Positions 1 to 8,500 of a stretch of DNA of 36,169 bases are shown in pieces. Every line of letters starts with the position of its first letter. Position 1 is the first letter of the stretch. The notes beneath the pieces are model-generated. The model did no database searches. It was given only the letters and a program-made list of their open reading frames with translations, and was not told the origin of the DNA. The translations under genes and the position numbers were made by a program. This DNA comes from an uncultured Bacteroidota bacterium (GTDB lineage: Bacteria; Bacteroidota; Bacteroidia; Chitinophagales; Saprospiraceae). Location: NCBI GenBank assembly GCA_937926185.1, contig CALEYM010000589.1:1-36169 (forward strand). The letters are read 5' to 3'.

Positions 1-594
1 ATTGTAGGCCCCTCTGGTTCGGGCAAAACCACCTTACTCAATATCATCGGAGGCCTCGACGCCCCCACGGAAGGATACGTGGAGATCAACGGCGTCAACA
101 TTACAGAAATGCCAGCTAACAAACTCATCGATTTCCGCCTGAACAATATCGGCTTTGTGTTTCAGGCGTTTAACCTGATTCCCGTGCTGACAGCCCGCGA
201 AAACGTGGAATTTATCATGCTGCTGCAAAAACGCCCCAAAGATGAACGGGAGCGGCGCGTACGTGAATTACTCGCAGCGGTGGGGCTGGAAGACAAAATA
301 AATGTCCGCCCGGCACAATTGTCGGGCGGACAACAGCAGCGCGTGGCCGTGGCCCGCGCGCTTGCTTCAAAACCCCGGTTTATTCTCGCCGACGAGCCCA
401 CTGCCAACCTCGACAGCCATTCCGCCGCCACGCTGCTCGACATCATGGAAAAACTGAACCGGGATGAAAATATGACTTTCCTCTTCTCCACGCACGATCA
501 GCGTGTGATCGACCGGGCCCGCCGGGTCGTAACGCTCGTAGACGGTCGCATCGCAAGCGATACGGCGCCAACTAAATTAACGGCTCATGAATAA
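1..594 (+). CDS. ABC transporter ATP-binding protein, LolD/MacB type (5' truncated by window)
   Basis: This is the C-terminal 197 residues of an ATPase that powers an FtsX/MacB-type permease; the frame is open from base 1, so the true start lies before the window. Visible in order are Walker A (GPSGSGKTT) at the very beginning, a Q-loop (FVFQAFNLIP), the ABC signature (LSGGQQQRVAVARAL), Walker B plus catalytic Glu (FILADEPTANLD) and the H-loop (FSTHD). The IGFVFQ...LIPVLTARENVE wording is typical of the LolD/MacB/FtsE-like subfamily, which works in lipoprotein sorting, macrolide or peptide export or cell-envelope mechanotransmission; the substrate cannot be read. Three permeases of the matching class lie about 9.5 kb downstream (10140-17619), but partnership is only inference. 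Its last 23 bases overlap the end of the convergent gene 572-1021. Confidence 0.93.
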   Translation: MVGPSGSGKTTLLNIIGGLDAPTEGYVEINGVNITEMPANKLIDFRLNNIGFVFQAFNLIPVLTARENVEFIMLLQKRPKDERERRVRELLAAVGLEDKINVRPAQLSGGQQQRVAVARALASKPRFILADEPTANLDSHSAATLLDIMEKLNRDENMTFLFSTHDQRVIDRARRVVTLVDGRIASDTAPTKLTAHE

Positions 595-1021
595 CATGAT
601 TCGCGAAAAAACCCCGTACTTTGGCTATTAACTGGCTTTCTGACATAGGCTCGGCGGGAAACACGCCAAGGAGTTTCGGATGGAAGTGTTTGATTTGCTC
701 CATCAGATTTTGTAATCCATATTTGGCTTCCGAAGGCCCGAAAATCACCAATTCGTCCGTTGCCGGATCAATTTCGCGGATTACCGCTTCAAAATATGTC
801 TTCTCCGCGTGATGCCGCCGATCGGTGAATCCCCGTTCGTCAATGCCGCCTTGCGGTCCATACGGCGTTTTGCTCCGGGAGCCGCCTTTCGGTACCCCCC
901 CTTCAATATGCGATCTGAGGTGTTTTAAGACTGGTTCGTCTTTTTTTTCTTCATTCATAATGACCAAAAAGGCCTCTCTGTAATCCAGCCAGATTCCGGT
1001 TTGCTTTTTATGCTTTGTCAT
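572..1021 (-). CDS. Small conserved protein resembling an eRF1-like (baeRF-type) domain
   Basis: A 149-residue soluble protein with no signal peptide. It begins with a basic stretch and then GIWLDYREAFLV. The central part is SRSKTPYGPQGG, followed by HHAEKTYFEAVI, VIFGPSEAKYGLQNLM and a C-terminal MSESQLIAKVRGFF. The YGPQGG and FGPSEAK blocks recall small Bacteroidota and proteobacterial proteins related to archaeo-eukaryotic release-factor domain 3 and the bacterial baeRF group. That assignment is from memory of the family pattern and is tentative; no catalytic activity can be claimed. The ATG at 1021 is the only sensible start. The gene converges with, and overlaps by 23 bp, the ABC ATPase ending at 594. 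It appears to be monocistronic. Confidence 0.8.
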   Translation of the reverse strand: MTKHKKQTGIWLDYREAFLVIMNEEKKDEPVLKHLRSHIEGGVPKGGSRSKTPYGPQGGIDERGFTDRRHHAEKTYFEAVIREIDPATDELVIFGPSEAKYGLQNLMEQIKHFHPKLLGVFPAEPMSESQLIAKVRGFFANHVIHEPLI

Positions 1022-1320
1022 AACAATCGTTTTTATGTATCACAAAAATGCCTGAATAAGGAAATAAGATATAGGAATCCCGGTCAGCCGCGGGGTTGAT
1101 TTAAATCAGGGTAATCCAGCCTAGTGGCGCTTAACTTTGTCTGCATAAACGAACTTGATTCAATGGAGCAGCAACAACGCGATGCTCGGTTTAGTCCTTT
1201 TATCCCGGTACTATCTTGTTCTAAACAACCACATAGGCCAAGAGTTGAAAAAACTTTGGTTACCAAATGTTTAGGTCATGAAAAATCGGGTAAAAAAATC
1301 ACTTCCAGGACGGCCGGGCA
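1022..1320. other. Intergenic region, no gene seen
   Basis: About 300 bp between the divergent genes ending or starting at 1021 (minus) and 1321 (plus). Short ORFs exist on both strands but have no recognisable composition, start context or conserved motif. A CATTTTTG at 1043-1050 read on the minus strand is one base off the Bacteroidota -7 box, but no -33 TTG lies at the right distance, so no promoter is called. Confidence 0.5.
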
Positions 1321-2505
1321 ATGCCGAAATTAATGGTTTTACAAGGATTTAAATATTGGCTTTCCATGCTGGTTTTTCAGACAGCCTGGCTTGTTCTCCC
1401 CGGACAAATACCCGGTGAATCGCCTTGGCTATGGAAAGGCTACGCAAAAAACCTCCAGCAATGGGCCTTTACCGGCGACCGGGGCTCGCTGGTGAGCGGC
1501 GGTTTTTTCCACAATCGCCTGATCCTGCGCTATGCCCCGGATACGGTCTGGACCTTTGATGCCGAACTCCGCAACCGCCTGTTTTACGGTGAATGGGTAC
1601 GGCTCCAAGCGGGTCTCGCAGATGATCTGGACAAAGATGCCGGTCTGATGGATCTGTCGTTCGTGCCCATAAAACGCCCCGCCCTGGTGGGCAGCGTCGT
1701 GGCCGACCGGCTGTGGGCGCAATGGCAGCACAAACGCTGGACGCTGCGCCTCGGAAGACAACGCATCCATTGGGGCAAAGCGCTCATCTGGAACCCCAAC
1801 GACTGGTTTAACGCCTGGAACTTTCTCGACTTCGACTACGAAGAACGCCCGGGCGCCGACGCCCTGCGCATTCAATATCAGGCCGGACTTTTTTCTCAAT
1901 TTGAACTGGCCGTTAGCCCGGCCCGGCAGGCGAAGAACCTGGTGGGCGCCCTGCGCTTCGGAGGCCATACCGGCCGCTTCGACTGGCAGGCCCAGGCCGG
2001 CATCTACCGAAACCGCCTGGCCGCCGGCCTTGGCTGGGCCGGCGACGTGGGGGAGTCCGGTTTTAAAGGAGAAATTTCCGTTTTTCATCCTATCGATTCC
2101 GCGGCAGGCGAAACCAGCGTGAGCGCCACCGCCGAACTAAATATGCTTTTCGGCAACAAGTGGTTTGTCAACGCCGGATTGCTGGTCAATTCCAACGGAC
2201 TGGGCGGCGCCACCGACCTGTTGCGGCTCACCCAAACCAACCTCGCACCCGATAATCTGATGCCGGGAAAGCTGTCGTTTCTGGCTTCCGCCAACTGGTC
2301 GGCAACAGATCTGATCCAATTCTCTGCCACCGCCATCTACTCGCCCAACGGACACCTCGTCATCCTCGTGCCCACCGCAGTCTGGTCGGTCGCCGAAAAC
2401 TGGGACATCGACCTGACCGGGCAGCTGTTTTGGCTGGAAAATGCCATCGGCAACCTCGATAACGCGGGGAATGCGGTGTATATGCGAACACGATGGAGTT
2501 TTTGA
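1321..2505 (+). CDS. Outer-membrane beta-barrel protein (porin-like)
   Basis: A 394-residue protein with an N-terminal signal sequence (hydrophobic residues about 12-28). It then has alternating amphipathic strands throughout and ends in a terminal aromatic residue (YMRTRWSF), the usual signature of a BamA-assembled barrel. The most distinctive block, about residues 145-187, reads LGRQRIHWGKALIWNPNDWF and then DFDYEERPGADALRIQY. This resembles the strand-turn pattern of DUF1302/porin-like barrels in Gram-negatives, in which a GRQ..WG motif precedes an NP-x-D turn. The transported substrate is not evident. ATG 1321 is used; ATG 1333 is an alternative that also keeps the signal peptide. The gene stands alone, and its stop codon directly abuts the tandem-repeat hairpin at 2506-2584. 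Confidence 0.82.
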   Translation: MPKLMVLQGFKYWLSMLVFQTAWLVLPGQIPGESPWLWKGYAKNLQQWAFTGDRGSLVSGGFFHNRLILRYAPDTVWTFDAELRNRLFYGEWVRLQAGLADDLDKDAGLMDLSFVPIKRPALVGSVVADRLWAQWQHKRWTLRLGRQRIHWGKALIWNPNDWFNAWNFLDFDYEERPGADALRIQYQAGLFSQFELAVSPARQAKNLVGALRFGGHTGRFDWQAQAGIYRNRLAAGLGWAGDVGESGFKGEISVFHPIDSAAGETSVSATAELNMLFGNKWFVNAGLLVNSNGLGGATDLLRLTQTNLAPDNLMPGKLSFLASANWSATDLIQFSATAIYSPNGHLVILVPTAVWSVAENWDIDLTGQLFWLENAIGNLDNAGNAVYMRTRWSF

Positions 2506-2584
2506 ATGTGACCAATGTGGTCAATGTGGTCAATGTGTGAAAATTGACCACATTGACCACATTTAATACACATTGACCACATTA
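2506..2584. repeat. Stop-anchored tandem repeat with 21-bp perfect hairpin (element A)
   Basis: Unit AATGTGGTC (9 bp) occurs in tandem from just after the stop of the beta-barrel gene. The reverse complement of the array follows, giving a perfect 21-bp stem, 2514-2534 against 2543-2563, with an 8-nt loop. A further complement-strand copy (ACACATTGACCACATTAA) covers 2568-2585. The element fills the gap between two convergent genes and runs into the 3' end of the alpha-2-macroglobulin frame. There is no U-tract after either arm, so it is not a textbook intrinsic terminator, though it may act as a bidirectional one. The same element, nearly identical, recurs at 23224-23306. Confidence 0.92.
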
Positions 2585-5500
2585 ACTCCATTTCTCCCAA
2601 AAAAGACCGGAAAATACATCTGCTCGAACCGTGCCGGATTCAGGGTAAAACGTCCGGTAAACCGCGGTTCAAGAGGAATCCGGCATTCGTAACGCCCGGC
2701 GGGCAGGAATTCGAAAAAAATAGCAGTACGGTCGCGGAAATACTCCCGGTGCACTTCCGGCCAGATTGCGCGTGTTTTTTCTCCATAAGAGCAGCCGGCA
2801 GGGATAGGCGCTTCCAGCATCGCATATTCGACGGACTGGCGTACCAGCAAACGCAATACGAGATCGGCGCCCTCGCCGCGGCGCAGGTTATCTACCCGCC
2901 TGTTGCCCTGTTCGAGCCAGGATTCTACCTCGAACAGACCGTTGCGCGGTTCGGGCGCCGGGTTCTGCCATTGCTGGTAAGCACTGACGAACAGCGGGGA
3001 ATTGCCCGATTTGGCCAGCGCGACAGTAGCCGTGCCGGCACGCGACATCCATTTATGCGGAAAAACACTGACAGGCACACCGTTAATTTCCAATCGATTG
3101 GCTCGCGGCGTGTCCGTTTTGGAAAGTAATTCCGGCAACATTCGCTGCAATATCTGGGCGGTCTCAATAGTATTGCGGCGTTGGGCGGCTGCGCGACTTT
3201 CGAGCCAGTAGCGGCGGATGCGGCGTGTAATGTGTTCCCAGCCGGCAGCGCGGGCTATATCGTAAGCCAGCAGGGTATTGGCGGCGCGCCGGTTGTGCCA
3301 ATGGGCGTTTTCCTCACCGCAATAAAGTCCGCCGGTAGTCGTGGGTGTCAGTACGCTCAGGAGCGTGTCGACGGGTAGCGGACGGCCGCAATATTGTTTC
3401 AGGCGCCAATGACTCAGGCATTCGTACAGGGTGCGGAGCGGCAACGTATCGAGCCGGGCGAGGTAGGGCGTACAATCGAACTGCACATCGGCTTCGCGCA
3501 GCAGCAGCAGGGCTTCTGGCTGGTTGGCCAGGGGCAGCCCACCTACTTCCCTGCGTAGCCAGATAAGTCCCTTTTCACAACCCGGACATTCATAACCATC
3601 TGCCTGGGCATTGCGCAGAGCGCGCAACACATATATGGTCATCCAGGCGTTGGGGGCGCCGCCCGCCCACCAGCCCCAGCTGCCGTCGGCCAATTGGGCA
3701 TCGCGCAGACGATTTAGGCAGGCCTTAATTTCTTTCTCCAGAAGGGCAGCCGTTTTTGCACGGTTTTGGGCATCGCCTCCCATTTGTTTGCGCAGCAGCG
3801 TCGATAACTTTTTTTCGGCCAGTAAGGCCAACAAACGACTCGCGTTTTGTTCGTTGCAGCCGTAGGGATAGTTTCGCAAAAAGTCGATGTCTTCGGCCAC
3901 CAGGTCGAGGGCATTGCCTGTAACCTGTACAATAACCGGCCCCCTGAGGGGATCAAATGAAAGGGTCAGGGTTGTATCGCGTTCGAGCGCCAGAAACTCC
4001 CCGGCTGTTTCACGGGTACCTACCGGCAGGATAGCGAGTCCGCGTTTTTCGCCGTCCGAGGCGGTTGCGCTACTCATTTCATAAGACACATGCAGGGAAT
4101 CGGCGTCAGGAACGGTCACCAGTGCAAATTCCGCCAGCCCCTCCCCTATCCGGGCGTGGTTTTCGCGCAACATTTGCCCGTCGATCCGGAACGCCGTGCG
4201 CACCTCTGCGGAATCGCCGCTGAAATTGCTTGTCAGACCAGCAACATCGAATCGATCGCCGGCCACGGCGAAGCGGGGCAGCGAGAGTTTGGCCGTCAGG
4301 GGTTTAAAGGCGCGAATGTTTTGGGTAGCCAAACCCACGTGTTTGCGACCGCTCATAGCCAGTACAAAGCTGTTCCAACTGGTAATATTGTCGGGGAAAA
4401 CCGCCCGGAACCACGCTTCGCCGTTCGGATCGGTGATCAGGTTGGGCTGCCAATAGGCATAGTCGCGAAAACGGCTGCGCAGGGCCGGTTCGCCGGCAGG
4501 GAAAGCGTCATCGTTCGCCTCTTCAATGTAAGGAAATGCCGACCGGCTGCCTTTGATATTTATCTTGCCGGTTTCGGTGGCGCCGGCCATGCTGCCGGAC
4601 AGCCCATTAAGATTTCGGATCAACGAATGTTGTATTATTTCAGAGGTGATCGTTTTACCGGCCGAGGTCGCATCCTGCTGAATTAAAGGCACCTTATATG
4701 CCGTCACCACCACTTCGTGCAATATGGTTCCCGCTTCCAGTTGTTGGTTTAGGGCCACCAGGCCGTTGCCGGCAACGTAAACGCCGTGCACCTCGGCCGG
4801 GCTAAATCCGGTGTACCGGAAAGAAAGGTCGTACCTGCCCGGCGGTAAAAAAATGCGGTAATTTCCTTCAACGTCGGTCAACAAGCCGCCCACTGTAATA
4901 CCGCCCTGCGACACCAGCACCGAGACGCCGATCAGCGGTTCGCCGCTATCATCGGTCAGTATGCCGCTAATGCCGTTGAAGCCGGTAGCCGCACCCGGCC
5001 ATTGGGTGAACAGGGTGGGTGAAATGTTTTGTTTGGGCGGTTCGTTTTCCGGGGAAGCAGAAAACAAACTGCCAAAACTTTCATCTGCACGAGCGGGCCG
5101 GAATTCAGCCATTGTGCCGTCCATAAACAACAGCGTATCCCGGCCCAGCGCGATTTCCTGCCGCCACACGGCCCCTCCAACGCCAAATACCAGCAAGCGG
5201 TACCTGCCCGCCGGCAGACCTTCAAGCCGCCGGGCATCGGGACGGAAAGGGCCGAGCAGGCTGTCGCCCAGTAATGCGAGGGCCAGCAAAGTGTCCGTGC
5301 GACCGAAGCGGATTTGCAGGGACGCCCGGCCGGATTCGGCCCGGCCCGGCCATAAGTATTTCGGCGGAGCCGGCGCTTTTTTTGTTTTGACGACCAGGTG
5401 ATGCGGCCCCCAGGCCAGCTCGCCCGGTAGCCGGCTGGGGAGGTTTTTGGGCAATACCGCGGCGCCGGTTGGCCAGCGGCTTTGGTACAGGCGTTCGCGG

Positions 5501-8286
5501 CCTTGGGAAATACTGTACTCGAATCCCGGTTCAAATTTGAAAGAAGTAAAAAAAACGCCGGATTGCAGATAATACAGGGTTTCGCCGGGGTAAAAAGGCC
5601 CCAGGATATGCGCCGGCAGGCCGGAGCGCGCAACCGCGGCCTGTATATTTTCCGGGCCGTTCCAGAAGTAATGCCCCATGCCGGCATTTTCTGACCGCCA
5701 CAGCAACATACTGCGCCGGAGCTCTTCCAGTTCGAAGCGCGTCAGGGTATCCGGTTTGGGCACAAAACGAATTTTGCAGGGCGTTTTGACCTCCTTAAAC
5801 CGGTCAGCGTCCAGGGCAAATTCGAGTTTTTCACCAGGTTTCAGGTACAAACTGTCGATCAGGAATTCGCCGTCTCGCGTCCGGATACGGATATGGTTAT
5901 AGCCATACCAGCCGTAAAAACTATAAGGGGGCGTATTGGTGGCTCCGTAGTAGTACACCAGCCGGCTGTTGCAGTAGATCAGGTAAACGGGCTGCGCTTG
6001 GTTGGCTCTGATGACGTGGGGGGCGAACTGAGGGCGCTGTTGGTAAAACGAGTCGCGTTTATAGGGCAAGCCCCAGGGCAGCCCTTCCGGCGTTTCGACC
6101 ATTGCGCCGGACGATGGCGGTCCAATGGGGATAGATTCAGCATGCCAGCCCTCGCCCCGGTAGCGCAATCGGTAATAAAGCGCGCTGTCGAGTTGCAGGC
6201 GTTCGTACCAGCCCCGGGTGACCGGCGTTCTGATAACAGGCGCTACGGCTTGTTTTAAAAAGAAATTATTATGGCGAACCAGCGGCCATCGCATTTTTTT
6301 GTATTCGATATCCGGCGCAGTGTATGGTTTATCTTTGCCAAACTGCCGGTTGTAGGCGCCGGCTGTCAGGTTAACGCCGGAAACAGGGCGGTTCCGGCTA
6401 TCTTTTACCCGGATTTTCACTTGTGCCTGCTGGCCGGGTTGCACTGTCGCAGGTTGATCCAGTTCGATGTTCAACAATTGGTTAAACCGGATCGCCTCGG
6501 CATAGTACCGGCGGGCCTGGCCCTGCCAGATGTACTGATAATGCAACCCTTGCGATTTTATGCCAGGCCGGCGCCATTCCCACAGGCTATCGGTCATTGT
6601 GCCTTCTTCAAGTTGTGTAGCGCCTTCGTACACCTGGTAGCGAACCTCGATCCGGTGCGGGTTGCGCAGCGCGAAAAAAACCGAATCGGAAGCGCAGAAC
6701 GCCTCGTTCGTCACGGCTTCTCCGGGCTCCGGCAGCGGAATATCCACTTTCTGACTACCTGCAACTACCTCGTAATGACGGATTGCCGTTTGCAACCTTT
6801 CCCGGACGGGCAACCGGACGGGCCGGCGTTTTACGTTTTCTGCAGCATCCGTTTCCACCAGCCAGACAGTGTCAGCCACGGCCGGCGCAAAGGTTCTGTC
6901 GATCAGGATAAATCCGTTTTCCAGCCGGACATCAAAAGCTTGTGGTAGCCGGAGTACCTTAAAATATGCTTTTTTTTCCTGCAATTCGCCGCTGCTGACT
7001 ATACAATAAGCACGCGCTTCGACGTTCAGACTGGCGTCGGGCCATATAGAATCGGGCGCCACAACTTCTGTTTCTTCAGAAAAGGTTTGTTCATACCGCC
7101 AAAGGGTGTCAGGCACATATACCAATGGGGCATGAAAGTCGGTTGCCCCGTTGTTGAGCAGTACAAGATTGAAGGATGCATCCGGCGCCGGCAAATTATT
7201 GGCATCGCGGGCGGTGAGGCGCAGCACTACCGGTTCGCCGCGCCGGAAGGTTTTGGCGGCAGGTTCCAGAGTGAAGTTGATCTCGTCGAGTTGGTAATCT
7301 TCCAGCATAAAATATTGGAAAATCACCCGCGGTTCCCGGTCGCCGCGCGGTTCTTTTTCATAAAAAGAAACTGAATATCTCTGGTCGAGCCGGAGGGTAT
7401 CGCCAAGCGGCATTTCAAAAACAAAAGCGCCGGGCGTAAGCGGGGCAATATCGCGCCGGAGGATGGTTTTACGCGACGAATACAGCTCCCGGATTTCCAA
7501 TTCGAGCGGGCGGCGCCAGGGTTTGCCCCGGCGGTTGGTCGCATAGGCCTTTACGCGCAGCGTATCGCCGGGCCGGTATTGGGGTTGGCTGAAAGCGATA
7601 TAGCCCGGAAACTCGTCGATATACCTTCGGTAACGTTCGGGCCAATAGCCATCCCGGATCCGGTATTTGACCCGGCGAACCGTTCGGGCCGTCCAGCGCA
7701 CCGGAAAAACCAGCATACGCGCTACACCATAACCTGTATGATAGTTCAGCCAGCGCCTCCAAAGCGCTGCTTTATGTTCGTTGTCCGCATGACCGAACCA
7801 GGACTCGCCGGCTGCATATACTTCCACAAAACCGTCGCGGGAGCGCCGGGGCAGGCGGTAGCATTGCAAAATAGTGTCAAAAGGCGCCCGTTTGCCCCGT
7901 AAAAACACCCGCGCATCGCGTATGGGCACACCAGCACTGTCGGTCACGGAAAGCAGGAAATCGCGCAGGTGTGGTAGCAGCCACACCCGGATCGTGTGTA
8001 CGGAGCGCAATTCCAGTTCCACCCCTTCACCTTCGGCCTCTGCCAGCAGATAATGTCCCGGCGCTAAAAGCCGGCGTGGTTCGGCGCCGTGAAAAGTATC
8101 TTCCAGCGTATGCAGCCAGGATTCCCGAAACAATGGAGCCTTTTCCGCGTGCAGCAGGGCGGCTGCCTCGGCGTCGGTGAGGCGGTAGATCTGACCGAAG
8201 TGGCCAAATGTCCGAGAACGGTTTTGGGCCTGTAGCAGGCAGGAGGCGTACAATGCAAAAAGCAGCAGAAGGGAGCACAGGCGCAT
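2563..8286 (-). CDS. Alpha-2-macroglobulin family protein with thioester and carboxypeptidase-regulatory/TonB-plug-like insert
   Basis: A 1907-residue exported protein of the bacterial alpha-2-macroglobulin family, thought to trap attacking proteases. The start is set at ATG 8286 because it begins a clean signal peptide (MRLCSLLLLFALYASCLLQAQ). A longer reading from 8346 would run over the likely promoter. Visible order: N-terminal macroglobulin domains including YRPGDTLRVKAYATN; a CarboxypepD_reg-like beta-sandwich near residues 1104-1190 (GVSVLVSQGG, TDVEGNYRIFLPPGRYDLSF); a segment like a TonB-receptor plug (VVVTAYKVPLIQQDATSAGK to INIKGSRSAFPYIEEA); the A2M core (FPDNITSWNSFVLAM); and the thioester motif GCNEQ with Cys1477 intact, inside an alpha-helical thioester domain. 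No lipobox is seen, so a periplasmic or surface location is inferred. The final residues (GVNVVNVY) are encoded by repeat element A. No pbpC, a frequent neighbour of A2M genes in proteobacteria, is present. Confidence 0.93.
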   Translation of the reverse strand: MRLCSLLLLFALYASCLLQAQNRSRTFGHFGQIYRLTDAEAAALLHAEKAPLFRESWLHTLEDTFHGAEPRRLLAPGHYLLAEAEGEGVELELRSVHTIRVWLLPHLRDFLLSVTDSAGVPIRDARVFLRGKRAPFDTILQCYRLPRRSRDGFVEVYAAGESWFGHADNEHKAALWRRWLNYHTGYGVARMLVFPVRWTARTVRRVKYRIRDGYWPERYRRYIDEFPGYIAFSQPQYRPGDTLRVKAYATNRRGKPWRRPLELEIRELYSSRKTILRRDIAPLTPGAFVFEMPLGDTLRLDQRYSVSFYEKEPRGDREPRVIFQYFMLEDYQLDEINFTLEPAAKTFRRGEPVVLRLTARDANNLPAPDASFNLVLLNNGATDFHAPLVYVPDTLWRYEQTFSEETEVVAPDSIWPDASLNVEARAYCIVSSGELQEKKAYFKVLRLPQAFDVRLENGFILIDRTFAPAVADTVWLVETDAAENVKRRPVRLPVRERLQTAIRHYEVVAGSQKVDIPLPEPGEAVTNEAFCASDSVFFALRNPHRIEVRYQVYEGATQLEEGTMTDSLWEWRRPGIKSQGLHYQYIWQGQARRYYAEAIRFNQLLNIELDQPATVQPGQQAQVKIRVKDSRNRPVSGVNLTAGAYNRQFGKDKPYTAPDIEYKKMRWPLVRHNNFFLKQAVAPVIRTPVTRGWYERLQLDSALYYRLRYRGEGWHAESIPIGPPSSGAMVETPEGLPWGLPYKRDSFYQQRPQFAPHVIRANQAQPVYLIYCNSRLVYYYGATNTPPYSFYGWYGYNHIRIRTRDGEFLIDSLYLKPGEKLEFALDADRFKEVKTPCKIRFVPKPDTLTRFELEELRRSMLLWRSENAGMGHYFWNGPENIQAAVARSGLPAHILGPFYPGETLYYLQSGVFFTSFKFEPGFEYSISQGRERLYQSRWPTGAAVLPKNLPSRLPGELAWGPHHLVVKTKKAPAPPKYLWPGRAESGRASLQIRFGRTDTLLALALLGDSLLGPFRPDARRLEGLPAGRYRLLVFGVGGAVWRQEIALGRDTLLFMDGTMAEFRPARADESFGSLFSASPENEPPKQNISPTLFTQWPGAATGFNGISGILTDDSGEPLIGVSVLVSQGGITVGGLLTDVEGNYRIFLPPGRYDLSFRYTGFSPAEVHGVYVAGNGLVALNQQLEAGTILHEVVVTAYKVPLIQQDATSAGKTITSEIIQHSLIRNLNGLSGSMAGATETGKINIKGSRSAFPYIEEANDDAFPAGEPALRSRFRDYAYWQPNLITDPNGEAWFRAVFPDNITSWNSFVLAMSGRKHVGLATQNIRAFKPLTAKLSLPRFAVAGDRFDVAGLTSNFSGDSAEVRTAFRIDGQMLRENHARIGEGLAEFALVTVPDADSLHVSYEMSSATASDGEKRGLAILPVGTRETAGEFLALERDTTLTLSFDPLRGPVIVQVTGNALDLVAEDIDFLRNYPYGCNEQNASRLLALLAEKKLSTLLRKQMGGDAQNRAKTAALLEKEIKACLNRLRDAQLADGSWGWWAGGAPNAWMTIYVLRALRNAQADGYECPGCEKGLIWLRREVGGLPLANQPEALLLLREADVQFDCTPYLARLDTLPLRTLYECLSHWRLKQYCGRPLPVDTLLSVLTPTTTGGLYCGEENAHWHNRRAANTLLAYDIARAAGWEHITRRIRRYWLESRAAAQRRNTIETAQILQRMLPELLSKTDTPRANRLEINGVPVSVFPHKWMSRAGTATVALAKSGNSPLFVSAYQQWQNPAPEPRNGLFEVESWLEQGNRRVDNLRRGEGADLVLRLLVRQSVEYAMLEAPIPAGCSYGEKTRAIWPEVHREYFRDRTAIFFEFLPAGRYECRIPLEPRFTGRFTLNPARFEQMYFPVFFGRNGVNVVNVY

Positions 8287-8319
8287 GGAGGCGTTTTTTA
8301 ACAGACAATGGGCATCCTG

Positions 8320-8350
8320 CAAAAATGCAAACAGATAGAACCGCAATCAA
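8320..8350 (-). promoter_or_regulatory. Probable Bacteroidota promoter of the alpha-2-macroglobulin gene
   Basis: Read on the minus strand, TTG (8350-8348) is followed after 20 nt by CATTTTTG (8327-8320), one mismatch from the -7 consensus TAnnTTTG. Transcription would begin near 8313, which supports the start at 8286 rather than 8346. Confidence 0.5.
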
Positions 8351-8410
8351 GCGCCAACGCCTGGACGGTTACTTTTTGATGATGGAAACAACCAGCGAAT
8401 GTGTAGTAGC

Positions 8411-8500
8411 GTTTATGAGGGGTTTATGAGGGTTTATAAAGGTTTATCCCTCATAAACCCTCATAAACCCTCATAAACCCTCATAAACCCTCATATCCCC
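8411..8500. repeat. Stop-anchored 10-bp tandem repeat with inverted copies (element B)
   Basis: Read on the minus strand, the symporter gene ends GGGGATATGA, and four exact copies of GGGTTTATGA follow immediately (8490-8451). About four imperfect copies of the reverse complement come next (8447-8411). A perfect 17-bp stem is possible between 8421-8437 and 8453-8469, with alternative registers. The TGA of each unit is in register with the true stop codon, and the unit matches the gene's last ten bases at 8 of 10 positions. No U-tract is seen. It lies between two same-strand genes (symporter upstream, alpha-2-macroglobulin downstream). Confidence 0.92.

Noticed and set aside
1124..1333. 69-residue plus-strand ORF in the intergenic region
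   Set aside because: Composition and start context are unconvincing, and it overlaps the start of the beta-barrel gene.
8287..8346. Twenty-residue N-terminal extension of the alpha-2-macroglobulin
   Set aside because: It precedes a clean signal peptide at 8286 and overlaps a plausible promoter.
8451..8500. Direct repeats that could be mistaken for a CRISPR array
   Set aside because: The 10-bp units are contiguous without spacers, and inverted copies follow; there are no cas genes.
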